Below, in pieces: positions 33,501-44,849 of a stretch of 64,000 nt of DNA. The notes below the pieces were generated by a model that saw only the letters and a list, made by a program, of their open reading frames with translations, had not been told where the DNA came from and made no database searches. The stretch covers positions 868,001-932,000 of the forward strand of contig JAGTJL010000007.1 of the NCBI GenBank assembly GCA_020746875.1, read 5' to 3'. The translations under genes and the position numbers were made by a program. Position 1 is the stretch's first letter; the number at the start of each line of letters is the position of its first letter. This stretch comes from Rhexocercosporidium sp. MPI-PUGE-AT-0058. Taxonomy: Eukaryota; Ascomycota; Leotiomycetes; Helotiales.

Positions 33501-36500
33501 CACCATATCTTGGGCAATTGAAGCTCCTCCGAGATCAGCTTTCTCAAGATAACGACCCGATCATGAATGACCTAGACAAATTTGATCTCATCAGAGCTGG
33601 TCTCCTTTCTGACATCGGCTCCAAGACGTCGAAGCCGACGCTGAGGATCTCAACAATTGGTAGGCGCAGCCTCTCTGCTCTCCCAATTCTATCATGTGCA
33701 TCTACTAATATTGATTCCAAGACAACTACCAGGGAGAGGAAAGCGATATAATTCTGGTGTCTCTCACGCGAAGCAACAAATCCCACGACATTGGCTTCAT
33801 GGCAGCCCCAGAGCGATTAAACGTGTTATTATCACGTGCTCGTGATGCGTTGATCATGATTGGCAATTCGGAAACATTCATCAATGCCCGCAAAGGCGAG
33901 GAAGTCTGGCGGAAATTGTTCGACCAGTTGAAAGAGAATGGCCATGTTTATGAAGGCTTCCCAGTGAAGTGTGAGAAACATCCGGATCGAGCCGCGATGT
34001 TGTGCACCCCAGACGCCTTTGAAGTTGAGTGCCCAGATGGAGGCTGCAAGGAACCTTGGTATGTTCTCTCTGGCAAACCCTTCTTCTGAGAACGAAAAGT
34101 TGCTTACTTGTCTTCTCTAGTGGTGCTATTCTGAAATGCGGAATCCACAAGTGTAAGTACTTGAGGGCTTGTCCTTCAATTATAAGTTATTGACTCATAT
34201 CTTGTCCTCTACCGACCCATTTCCATGTCTAGATCTAATTTTACCCTGTAATATAGGCCCGAGTAGTTGTCATCAGATTTTTGATCATTCAAAGATGAAA
34301 TGTAACGCAATCATGAAGCAGAAATGCCCCAGCAGCCACAATCAATCCTGGCAATGTTTTCAAGGCACCCCAAAATCGTGTCAGACGTGTGAACGCGAGA
34401 GAAAGCTTGCAGAGAAGAAGGCGAAGAAGGCTCTTGAAGATCAGCTAAGACGAGAAGAGAAAAAGCAAAAGTACCTCAAGGAAATGGCTAAACTAGAAGA
34501 AGAGATCGAAAAGCTCAGCCAAGCGGTTCACGACACCCGCCTAGAGACCGAACAAGCAGCCATTCTTGCGCAGAAGCGAAAAGATCTTGAGGCTGCTCAG
34601 ACGAGAGCAAAGAATGCTGCGAATGATACTAAGCCGGACGTCAGCTCTGACTTTGACGATATCACTTTGGAAAAGCAATCCGCCCCAAAGCCTCGTCAGT
34701 CTGCTTCACCCTCAGCACCGCCAAAACCAACTCCCGCAAGGCAAAGCCAACTCCATAGGCACCTGAAATCAGTTGTCAGCCATAATAAATCCGCCTCCAA
34801 AACCGAGTGGCAGCGTCAGAAGGACCAAGAAAATGCTATCAACCCAGCGATCGATTCAATTATGGAAATGATTGGTTTGGAAGAAGTAAAGTCGCAGATC
34901 TTGCGTATCAAAGCAAAGGTTGAGACTTCCATTCGTCAAGGAACCGATCTCAAGAAAGAGCGTCTTGGCCTTGTCTTGCTAGGAAATCCTGGAACGGGTG
35001 AGTGTCAACCTCGATCAATCAGATGAAAGGTCGTCTAATGGTTTGCAGGCAAAACAACTGTGGCAAGACACTATGCGAAAGTTCTTACTTCACTTCAAGT
35101 ACTTTCGGGAGATGGATTTGTTGAAACTACGGGATCAAGGCTCGCTCACGGTGGTATCAATGAGGCTAAGAATCATCTGAAGCAACTCGAAAATAGCAGT
35201 GGCGGTGTGTACTTTGTTGACGAGGCAAGTTCCCATCTCTCCCACATATTATCTATCTACAATGAGCCCGAGAGACTCACATCAATAAATATCTAGGCAT
35301 ACCAACTCGCCGAGCCTCACAACCCTGGTGGTCGAACCGTTCTAGAGTTCTTGCTAGCCGAAATCGAAAATCTAGTAGGCCATACAATCTTCGTGTTTGC
35401 AGGATATCGCAAGCAGATGGAGAAGTTCTTCGAATCGAACCCTGGGCTCGCTTCTCGAATTCCATACACGCTACATTTCGAGGATTACACCGACGCCGAG
35501 CTCCTGCAGATGCTACAATTCAATATGGATAAGTTCTACAAAGGGAACATGGTCATCGAAGATGGCCCAGACGGACTATACATGAAAATTGCCATTACTC
35601 GACTGGGGAGAGGCAGGGGTCGAGACGGATTCGGGAATGCTCGCGCTCTGGAAAACGTGTTTGCTCGCATCCGAGAGCGTCAGGCAGAGCGATTGAATAA
35701 CGAACGCAGGGATAGACTCATGCCGGATGACTTCTTCATGACCAAGGAAGACCTGATCGGTCCCGATCCCTCCAAAGCCATGCAAAATTGTGATGCCTGG
35801 TCAGATCTGCAGAAGCTAACCGGTCTTAAATCCGTCAAGGGGTCGGTGAGCTTTATGATCGATCTCATAAAAACGAACTATCGCAGAGAGCTCGAGGAGA
35901 AGCCTGTGATCGAAGTGTCTCTCAACCGCGTATTCCTTGGATCTCCCGGCACAGGCAAAACGAGCGTTGCTAAACTCTATGGCAAGATTCTAGCTGATGT
36001 TGGTTTGTTGAGCAATGGCGAAGGTCAGGCCTTTCCCCTTTGTTCTCATCGGCAGTACTAATCTAAGTGATACAGTTGTAATAAAGAACCCTTCGGACTT
36101 CGTAGGGAATGTCATCGGACAGAGTGAAGCAAACACCAAGGCGATATTGGCCGCGACTGCAGGCAAAGTGCTCATTATAGATGAAGCTTATATGTTGTAT
36201 CCCGGGAAAAGCGGAGGTGGCGGCAATCAAACTGACATTTTCAAAACCGCGGTATGATTACCCATCCTATTCTTGTTCTTCCACATGCTCACTGAATCGT
36301 CTAGGTTATTGATACCCTGGTGGCGGAAGTCCAAAGCACTCTCGGCGAAGACCGATGCGTACTCCTCCTCGGGTATGAAGATCAAATGATCGACATGTTC
36401 CAGAATGTCAACCCTGGCCTCACTCGCCGATTTCAACTTTCGGATGCTTTCCGCTTCGAAGACTTCAGTGATTCGGAGCTGCAGGAGATTCTGGAAATGA

Positions 36501-38343
36501 AGATGAAAAGCCAAGGACTCGACGCCACCGGTCACGCTATATCTGTAGCCATCGACGTCTTATCGAGGGCTCGGAACGGACTCAATTTCGGCAACGGCGG
36601 TGATGTTGAGAGCTTAATCTCGAAAGCGAAGCGAAATTATCAAGCTCGTCAGTCTGCGCTCCCAGTCACAGAACGATCCATCGACTTCAAGTTTGAGCCC
36701 GTGGACTTCGACTTAGACTACAACCGAGCATCTGCCGCAGGAACTAACCTGCAGGAGCTATTCCGAGGGGTTATGGGGTGTGATGCTATCGTCGCCAAAC
36801 TTGATGGCTTTCTGCAGGTTGCCAGAGGAATGCGAGCCCAAGACCTTGACCCTCGTGGCCAGATTCCAATGAACTTCATTTTCAAAGGTCCTCCTGGAAC
36901 AGGAAAGACAACAACAGCACGCAAATTTGGGAAGGTGTTCTTCGACCTAGGATTTCTGTCCCATGTGGAGGTTGTTGAATGTTCTGCCAGTGACTTGATT
37001 GGCCAGTACGTAGGTCAAACTGGCCCCAAGACTCACAAACAGCTGGAGAAGGGGCTTGGCAAAGTACTCTTCGTGGATGAGGCATATCGTCTTGGTGATG
37101 GATTGTTTGCTCAAGAAGCGATCAACGAACTTGTTGATCTCGTCACCAAACCAAAGTTCGCTGGGAAGATGATCATCATTCTGGCGGGGTACGACAACGA
37201 CATGAACAAGCTGCTCCGTGTCAATGAAGGCTTAAGCAGTCGATTTGCAGACGAGGTTGTCTTTCCGGGGTTGAATCCAGCCGACTGCCTTCATTTGCTA
37301 GAGACGAAATTGACAGAGAGTCGAATCGCTTTCCCTGATCTGCAGACTCCGACGGTTTACAACGCTTTATTTGATCTGCTTGAGCAGATGTCCAAGATTC
37401 CAGCTTGGGGAAACGCAAGGGATGTCCAGACACTAGCCAAGAGTATGGTCAGAGCAGTCTATGCTGCCAACACTGCCAAAGTCAGCCAGCTAACGATGTC
37501 CCCGATGTTGCGATTCGCTGTACGGAGAATATGCTGGCGGACAAACTTGCAAGGAATAAGAATTCACGTCCAGCTCACCCGACGTCATCTCCAACCCCAG
37601 CTGTCCAAACTATCAATCCTAGCCAGGGACCTCCACCTGCTGCCGGTACTGGCACTGGCTCTAATTCGTCCTTTAAACCAGCAGCTCCAACAGCCAAAGA
37701 GGGAATGCAAAAGGAATCAAGCCCACCACCTACTGCTTCTCCGTCAGTATATGTAAGCCGTGATCACGGTGTCTCGGATGAAATCTGGGCCAAGCTTGAG
37801 GAAGACAAAAGACTTGCCGAGCTGGCAGCGGAAAGGCGTGACCAAGATATCCGCAAACATAAGGAGGAATTGCAGGCTGCCGACACAGCGCACAAGGATG
37901 CGGAAGACGCCAAGGAAAACCAGCGTGTACTCCTGGAACGAAACGAGACCGCGGCCAACGAGCTGTTGAAGAAACGAGAGGAAGCTAGAATACAGGAGAT
38001 GGAGGCGCGAGATGAACAAGGAAGAAAAGCTGCTGAAGATGCTCTAACTGCGCTGCGTCAGCGCGAAGCTGAGATTGAGGCTAGAGCTAACGATTTGCTA
38101 CGGAGACGTGAGGAGGCTAGAATTCGCGAGGTCGAAGCTCATGCTAGAGCAGAGAGGTTGCGAAAGGAGTTCGAGCGCAAGGTTGAGCAAGAAAGAGAGC
38201 GAAGAAAGACTGAGGAGAAAGCTCAAACTAAACTGAGGGAGATGGGCGTTTGTGTTGCGGGTTTTCGATGGATCAAGCAGGCAGGTGGACATCGTTGCGC
38301 GGGAGGCAGCCATTATGTTTCGGACAGTCAACTTGGTATCTGA
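30585..38343 (+). CDS. Giant SF1 helicase fused to three AAA+ (CbxX/SpoVK-type) modules
   Basis: Nine exons: 30585-32835, 33003-33659, 33722-34058, 34121-34152, 34257-34997, 35049-35224, 35297-36023, 36076-36251 and 36305-38343, about 2378 residues. A helical N-terminus (1-400) precedes an Upf1/ZNFX1-type SF1 helicase: Walker A GPPGTGKS (about 489), VEEAGE, IGDHQQLRP, QHRMRPEIS, DNYQGEESDI and LNVLLSRARD (about 1004). A Cys-rich NFX1-like stretch (about 1045-1110) and a coiled coil follow. Then come three AAA modules with Walker A at about 1335, 1612 and 1895 and VDEAY/IDEAY Walker B each time, then a charged coiled coil and the conserved tail GFRWIKQAGGHRCAGGSHYV. The intron at 35225-35296 uses a GC donor. 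One base is missing in a C run at 37501-37504 (SP, then DVAIRCTENML in the next frame). A role in RNA remodelling or surveillance is likely but unproven. Confidence 0.87.
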
Positions 38344-38482
38344 GATGCGCAATGGGGTGTTTCCAGCGCCTCTACTATGAAAATCGGAGTTTAGGACTGG
38401 GGAAATATTCACTGGGGCAAAGACCCTGATTTTGAAGTAGCAGCATATTGATAGCATATTCATATTCACTATCCATCCCTCC

Positions 38483-38800
38483 CTAATTCCGTCTCCTAGT
38501 TGTCGCAAGTACACTCCGATCTTCCACCACAATAATCCGAGTGCGGCTCTGAGCAGATTTCCTCACCCCACCAGAACCGAAGAAACATGATGCGCAGACT
38601 TGTTGGCCAGGGCAGTCCTGAAATTTTGTGTCAGCCGATGGCATATCAGGTATCGCTTCGTGAGACGCAATTGTATAAGATATGAGAGGACGAAGATGGC
38701 TGAGAAGTCAGACACTTACATCGCGAGTGTTGCAGAAAGTTAAGTCTGCAGCAACGATAGAGAGGAGAACGGTAAGAGATGCGATGATGGAGAGGTTCAT
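38483..38800 (-). CDS. Small secreted cysteine-rich protein (71 residues)
   Basis: Two exons: 38720-38800 and 38483-38617, joined by a 102-bp GT-AG intron (GTAAGT ... TTTCAG). Residues 1-18 are a clean signal peptide (MNLSIIASLTVLLSIVAA). The mature part of about 53 residues has four cysteines spaced C-X5-C-X5-C-X2-C (CNTRDDCPGQQVCASC), all in the first third, then a basic tail. No known family. Size, secretion signal and cysteines are those of effector-like or antimicrobial-like proteins, but function is unknown. The model rests on the in-phase splice and the signal peptide; it is too short for most gene callers. It is convergent with the helicase gene, 139 bp from its stop. Confidence 0.65.
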
Positions 38801-39844
38801 GTTTGCAACCTCATGAAATTACCGAATTGCAGAGTTGAAGTAAACTGTGCCCCGCAAAGCCTTGGTGTTCACAACGGACTTTGACTTTCGAATCACAAAT
38901 AATTCTCAGAGAATGCGGTGCATACTTATACCTCTCGCCCGAACCTTTTTAGATCAGTGATGTCTATCCTAAGCCTCGGATTCCTAGAAACGAATTGGAG
39001 CTGAAGCTATTTAGCTAATCAAGCCCACCCTTCCCTAGTTCTCTCGCAACATGTCTCCCAACAAGGTACCTGATTTACAGACGTGCATTCGTCTAGTGGC
39101 TGATTTAGACTCTCCGCATTCGAGGCTGAAGCCGCTGAAAACGACGTCTGAACGGACTGGCATACTTATAGAGAAGGAGAGTGGAGTGGGCGAATCTGTT
39201 GGCTCGGGAATAAGACTCGCTTAACGATGTTTGGTTAGTAAGGGGGGTCTGAGGGGTGAGATCGTCTCGGCATTTGATTCAATCTGCTGAATGGGGGTTG
39301 GGTCTGATCCTGCGCTAGAGAAATGTTGTGATTTGGAATGCACATGTGAGGTTTAGTTTTTTTGATGTCAAGTTTCTAATACGGCATGCTTCGAGATCTG
39401 GGAAAGAACGAAACTCTACCAGGGGTGTTATAGGGCCAGATTATCATCATGACTGGTGTAGTTCACAAACTCCGATTCATATGGGAAACTACTGTATCAA
39501 AAAATAGTATCCAATATACCAACTCACTCGAAAGATCCGTCATTTTTGCAAAAGCGATCGAAATGTTGACATATGAGAACAAGACCCCTCACGATCTTTT
39601 CTTCACGGTAAGTGAAATATGATTGAAGAAAACAAAGATACGTCAGAAACCTTCGTAAGCATAATGCATATTACAGTATACTCATAAATATCTCTAACTT
39701 TCATTTTTTTTCATTATCTTTCTTCGATCCACAAATTCGACTGACAGCCTTCTCGCTTCACTTTCTTAAAGGTGCAGCACCATCCACATACCTCGCTTCA
39801 AGATTCCACCCAGCACCACGACGACCAATCTCCACTCACTCCTC
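38801..39844. other. Intergenic
   Basis: No coding signal on either strand. The first part holds the promoter of the small secreted protein gene (minus strand). Confidence 0.35.
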
Positions 39845-40249
39845 CTAGTACCAAGTCCCTCCTAACGAGCTGTTAGTCGTGTTATAGAACGGATGACTAC
39901 TATAAGCACTCCCCCTCGAGACATTCCACATCCCACTCGTCCACGAACTGCCCCTAGAAGCAGACACCCGGCTCGAGCCGTCAAACAACCCACTCGTGCG
40001 AAGACTTGTCCAGGGCATCGAAATACTCGGTAAGGCAGTACTTCTGCTCCCTAAAGTGAAGGAGTTCGTTGGTGAAAACTGTCTCCTAGCATTCCATGGG
40101 TAGCCGGTGTAGTACTGTCGCAAGGCTGGGCCGTATAGACCGTGGACGCCTGGAGAGTGGCGGTAGCGGCCTGGAGCGTTGTCATAGGTTCCGTAGTTGG
40201 TGGGGTAGTTCTGACACTCGGTGTTGAAGAAATTTGCGATGCGGTTCAT
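39845..40249 (-). CDS. Hypothetical Tyr/Ser-rich protein
   Basis: An uninterrupted minus-strand frame of 134 codons from the ATG at 40249 (MNRIANFFNTECQNYPTNYG), or 194 from 40429. It is rich in Tyr, Ser, Gly and Asn, with low-complexity stretches such as SASRGSSWTSGMWNVSRGSA. No signal peptide, membrane segment or domain is recognised. The upstream ATG would add a Phe/Leu-rich stretch of doubtful coding quality, so I prefer the shorter form. It may be a real small gene or a chance frame. Confidence 0.4.
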   Translation of the reverse strand: MNRIANFFNTECQNYPTNYGTYDNAPGRYRHSPGVHGLYGPALRQYYTGYPWNARRQFSPTNSFTLGSRSTALPSISMPWTSLRTSGLFDGSSRVSASRGSSWTSGMWNVSRGSAYSSHPFYNTTNSSLGGTWY

Positions 40250-40721
40250 TTGGAGGTTTTGTCTTGTTTTTAAGTGGACTAGATACGTGATGAGGCTTGT
40301 TAAGTTAGGGTTGCTTTTGAACGGAGGATGCTGGAAGTTGACGAAGATGAAACACATGGCTGGTGACGTTTTATACTTGGTGCTCAAAATCTCAAAGCTC
40401 TTGCAATTCAGGATTGAGCTTTGTGTCATCTAAGGAAATAGTCTGTTGAATGATGTCTAGAATTAGATCTTTGACATTCGATTAGCTTTAGAAGGTGCTG
40501 AAAGTAAGCTGCCAGCAGTCTGGGAATCACAATTCCACGCCTCTCCTAGGTAGGCTTATTCCCTCAGGCCAACGAAAGATAAAGAAGCTTTTATAGTCCA
40601 TATGATTCATAGAATATTAAGCATCCTAGGCCAGTGAGCAACAGTGAGCTACAGAAAGCACCTGAAGCGTTTCCAATCTGCCACGTGATGTTTCCCCTTC
40701 ATATTCGTACGATGCACCTCC

Positions 40722-41230
40722 TCAGAAGCCAACAAAGGCATCAAGCTTCCGCTGGTTGTAGACATCTTCCTCAACAAGCTTCTCAAATTCCTTCATCTTG
40801 TCAGTGTACGTTTTGAAATAGATGAGGATTCACTCACCCCTTCAGCTGTGAACTTGACGAGGGTTGGCAAGTTGGTGATCTTGAACGGAGCTGCCTTCCA
40901 TGGGTTGTCCTGCTTTCGCCACCTGTTGCGAGTCAGTACCGTGATTTCAAAGTGATGTACATATACTTAAAGATAGGAGATTCATGTGGACTTGAATTGG
41001 AAATAAACTTACTCATCACGTTGTCCAGCATACACAACCTTCACCACATCCTCACCACTCGCAAACTTGCTATTCACAAATGACTCTGCATCGCGACAGT
41101 CGCCACACCAAGATTTACCATTCATGAGGGAAGCATAGACGACGACAAATGATGGCTTTGAGGCTGTGGCGCTAGCTTTGAGGGAAGCTGCCAGCTCGGA
41201 TGGGGATTCTGAAGAGACTTTGAGAGGCAT
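40722..41230 (-). CDS. Thioredoxin-like protein (TXNDC17/TRP14 type)
   Basis: Three exons: 41013-41230, 40838-40922 and 40722-40796, 125 residues. A small cytosolic oxidoreductase with the redox motif WCGDC (Cys-Gly-Asp-Cys) that marks the TRP14/TXNDC17 (DUF953) group, in the context KSWCGDCRDAESFVN. Exon 2 carries ITNLPTLVKF with the cis-proline of the thioredoxin fold. The family reduces small disulphides such as L-cystine or persulphides. I use the ATG at 41230 (MPLKVSS); an earlier in-frame ATG at 41299 would add a charged 23-residue extension not usual in the family. Confidence 0.88.
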
Positions 41231-41850
41231 TTTTTCTTTCTTTTCTCGTTTCGTTCGATCGTAAGGATTTGGTGGTTTGGAGAAAAAAATGGATGACAAG
41301 CTTTAATACTTTAAATCACTATTGATTTGTGAACAGGTGTTTGTCAGGACGGGAAGGGCGAAGGTTGTGGAAGTGTAACACGGGGTTTGATGCCATTTTG
41401 TGGGAGGTGGCGTGCTGTGGTGAATGAGGTCCTGTTAGAGTTTTCGCTTCCAGGCTTGGCCGAGGCTCATCCACCTTAACAACATGTACAGTACCAGCGG
41501 TAGCTCCGGGAAAAGTAGGTATATAGGTTACTAACTATGATTACAAGGAATGTGAATAATGGAGATTCCAGAAAGAGGATTTGGTCTAATTATCAATAGA
41601 TTTTCTGTTTTTCAGAGTATATCTGACTGTCATGTCACGGCTCTGACACATCGGCGTTTGAATTGACTTGCGTTCAAGAAAATATAGATGGCATCAACGG
41701 ATGTGAAGAGAAGAAGATTATTAATCAATTAATTGGAACAAGACTTTACAGAATAGCTGCCGTCCTCCTCCTCGGCATATCAAGCTACTTTCCCAATCAC
41801 ATTTATTTTCCTACAAACCCACACCACTGCTACCCAAATAAACTCAAATT
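41231..41850. other. Intergenic
   Basis: Promoter side of the thioredoxin-like gene and 3' side of the GPI-protein gene. Nothing else is recognised. Confidence 0.35.
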
Positions 41851-42504
41851 CTACAAAGCGACCATGACTCCCAACATGCCAGCAAGACCAGCAATACCTG
41901 CAGCCATTGCCGTAGCACGAGGAGCAGCAGCAGTCGAGGTTCCGGCACCAGCAGCTGTTCCTGCTGGCGTAGAGGAAGCAGCTCCAGCACCCGAAGATGT
42001 TGAAGTTGAGCCTCCCTTACGAGAAGCGGTCGTGGTAGGCGAGGCACCACCTGTAACTGCAGCTTGGCAGGGAGCAGGGAGGTCTGTCGAGACGCCAAGA
42101 TCAGATGAGTGCACAGAGTACCAGCTTGCTAATGCAGTCTCGTAGCTTGAGAGGGCGCTCTTGGCATCCTGGGGAAGGTTCTTGTACCAGGCAGGAGTAG
42201 AGGTTGCAATGCATTGGATGTCGGTTCTGGTGAGTTCTGATTCTGGGACGGCTGTGGCGAGGACGGATTGAACGGAGGCTGGGAGTGTAGGAAGGTCTGA
42301 AAGAGCGCCGAGTGCAGCTGTTGCGTCTCCGAGAATGGAACTGTAGTCGGTACCGGCTAGGGAAGAAGCGGCAGCGAGGAGAGAGTTGAGATCGTCGGTA
42401 GCGAATGAGCCGAGATCAGTAGTTGCTTGAGGAACTGGTGCTGGGATTGGGTCGGCGAGAGCCATGACCACAAAGCTGGCGAGAATGACTGATTTTGCGA
42501 ACAT
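41851..42504 (-). CDS. GPI-anchored secreted surface protein
   Basis: A single exon of 217 codons. It has a signal peptide (MFAKSVILASFVVMALADP), then an Ala/Ser/Leu-rich helical domain of about 120 residues with two cysteines (DIQCIAT and PAPCQAA). A Ser/Thr/Gly/Ala-rich stalk follows (SPTTTASRKGGSTSTSS), then a C-terminal hydrophobic tail (MAAGIAGLAGMLGVMVAL). A small-residue site before such a tail is the usual signal for a GPI anchor, so the protein is probably displayed on the plasma membrane or wall. The helical domain resembles short secreted proteins found widely in ascomycetes, of unknown function. It is the last intact gene before the AT-rich block, about 900 bp away. Confidence 0.82.
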   Translation of the reverse strand: MFAKSVILASFVVMALADPIPAPVPQATTDLGSFATDDLNSLLAAASSLAGTDYSSILGDATAALGALSDLPTLPASVQSVLATAVPESELTRTDIQCIATSTPAWYKNLPQDAKSALSSYETALASWYSVHSSDLGVSTDLPAPCQAAVTGGASPTTTASRKGGSTSTSSGAGAASSTPAGTAAGAGTSTAAAPRATAMAAGIAGLAGMLGVMVAL

Positions 42505-43390
42505 CTTGTTTGAAGTTTGAAGTTTGAATTGTGAGGATGAGTTTGAAGGTAAAAGATAGTGTTACGTGATTACAGAAGAAAGAAAGGGACGATGCAGAGA
42601 GAAATTCTTGAAGCGGAGCTGTGTATTGAACGGGGGAACAAAGGGTGTTTTGTGGAAATGGCGACCTTTAAATAGCTGCACTTTCGCTTGAAAGAAATTG
42701 GCCCACGGCTGAAAGTCCGCCCAAGTCTGACAGTCTGCCCAGTCATGAAGGCTGAAGCCAGCCGTGTCAAAGGATAGTCGTCAGGCCATACCAGAGCAGG
42801 CAAAGTGGATGTGGAGAAAGGGGCAATCAACCGTCCGCCCAAATGGGCTCCAGTGGTGCTGGTGGTCCCCGCCAGTCTGTTCGGTAGAGTAGGTAGGTAG
42901 GGATGGGATGCAAGATGCCGGACGGGAGCTGGTTGGCAGAGCCCTGACAGCGGTGATCAGTCTACTCTTCTCGTTGTCTGTTATAAGGTATAGATAGCAT
43001 GGGAGGTGACATGTTCTGGAGTCCATCCTTCCTTCAGAATTGCTCTGAGAAAAAGGATATACACTCTCCTCCAACAAGAGCTTGCAGCCACGCAAACAAA
43101 TTTACGGCTGAGCAGATCCGTCAGGTGGTGTAGGGCTACTAGCTTAAAGTTGCTGCTTCTTTCTTGGCCCCTGACATTTTGGTTTAGAGCTGAGCCCCGG
43201 CTCCAGGCTAAATGCGCCACTGTCTTTCACGATCGAATAGGGGTCAGCCACGACCAATCAACTGTAGACCTCCTAGTTGTACACATGAAAGCTGAGCCAC
43301 GAATTCCATCCAACGGCAGAGAGATCGCCAAACCTTGTTTCTGATCCCGCGATGGTAGAGTACTTTGTTGGTAAATGGTCGAAGTAAAAA
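42505..43390. other. Intergenic, border towards the AT-rich block
   Basis: Balanced composition with no coding signal. The last about 50 bp lead into the sharp change of base composition near 43390. Confidence 0.4.
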
Positions 43391-43879
43391 ATACTCGAAC
43401 GACGAGTATACCATACGGAGATTCGTCTCAAAAGTCCCGGGACTACAGGGTTAATATCCCTTATAATGGAAATTAGCCTTATAACTACGCTTAAAAAGGA
43501 TTAATCGTCATCGCCCTTATAATCCAGTGATTTTATAAGGTATGTTGCGCAACTTTAGAAATATATTTTCAGGGGTTAAATCAATTAAATTTAAAGATAT
43601 ATTTAATCTAATTACTCTAATATATAAAGACTTTCTTTTAACCTTTCTTTCTTCCTTTTTTATACTCGTTTTCACTTTTCAAACGAATAATTTCTTATAT
43701 ATAAATTAAAACTCTTTTAACCCAAGCTTAAATCTTCACTTATAATATATTCTTTATAACGACACTAGTCAAGAGAGCGATGTAAGGGGTATATGGTAGT
43801 ACTTTAGCTGAGGCTATCGAGAGCTAATAGGTTTAATATAAAAGAAATAAGAAGATAAAGAAGGAAAGAGAGAATAGAG

Positions 43880-44363
43880 TGTCACGGTCCATGTATTTAC
43901 TCGGTGTAGATACGGTGGGTTGTGTTAATCTCAATAATCGAGAAGTAGGTGTATTACGTATAGTGGAATAGACAATGACTAATATAGTTGAGATACTATT
44001 TTTAGTTGAGCACGAAGCTCCTATTTAATAGTAGACGTGCCAGTCTTATATAAAATCTTCGTTCTCTTTAAATCCCTTAAATCCCTCGAGATATTAAATC
44101 CTTAAATCCCTAAATCCCTTCTACTGTCGAGGGATTTACGAATTTAGAAATCCGTCACGTAATACGTAGTCGCGGAAACCCGCGGTTACGATATTACTTT
44201 TATAATTATATTATAAATAAAATGCTTTAAGTATAAGTAGGTCCTAGGACTCCGTTAACTCCTAAGAGCCGTGCTCTTAAGAATTATTTAATTTTTAAAA
44301 CTACGGTGGCTCTTAAAACATTTTCTCCTAGGACTTAGTGGTCGCCTAAGAGCGTCCGTAACA
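43880..44363 (-). repeat. 3' LTR of the Gypsy element (484 bp)
   Basis: It begins TGTCACGG and ends CCGTAACA on the plus strand (TG...CA ends). Directly next to it on the internal side the minus strand reads AAGAAGGGAATAG, a polypurine tract. Inside are a minus-strand TATA box (TTTATATAAG, about 44045-44056) and, upstream of it on that strand, five copies of AGGGATTT or near copies (44067-44120, with another at 44130). The left target duplication would be TAGAG (43875-43879); the partner lies outside the window. Boundaries rest on the ends and the polypurine tract, not on a second copy. Confidence 0.72.
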
Positions 44364-44849
44364 CTATTCCCTTCTTAGCCTAACGTGGTCCCCACGCTTA
44401 AGTATGACTTAGGAAACGTTAATAGCTGCTAACGACTATCTTCCTTATTTATTATATTTAAAACTATAAAGAAATCGAGCATCGCTTAAGTAAAAAAGAA
44501 ATAGCGTATTTAGCTTGCGCTTTATATTAAGGGCGCCACGCGCCGCGTAAAGCCTTACTCTTTCTGCCGCAGCCTTTCCCGCACTTATTTTTTAAACTTA
44601 TTTATCTCGAAGAAATGCTCCGAATACGTTCGCTTTAAACGTAGCGACTGCGATTTCTTAAGGTACGTAACAGAATTCTCTTAGCCCGACCGGCCGGTAT
44701 GTCTTTTTAAACTTAATAAAATAGTGGCTTTTATTTATCTTTTAATACCTTCCTCTACGTCCGTTAAAGATATTCTTAGTCTTTAATTGCTTGCCTTCGA
44801 GCCCGACGCCTGTTTAGCGTCTTTCTTTAAGGCGGAGGTCGACGTGCTT

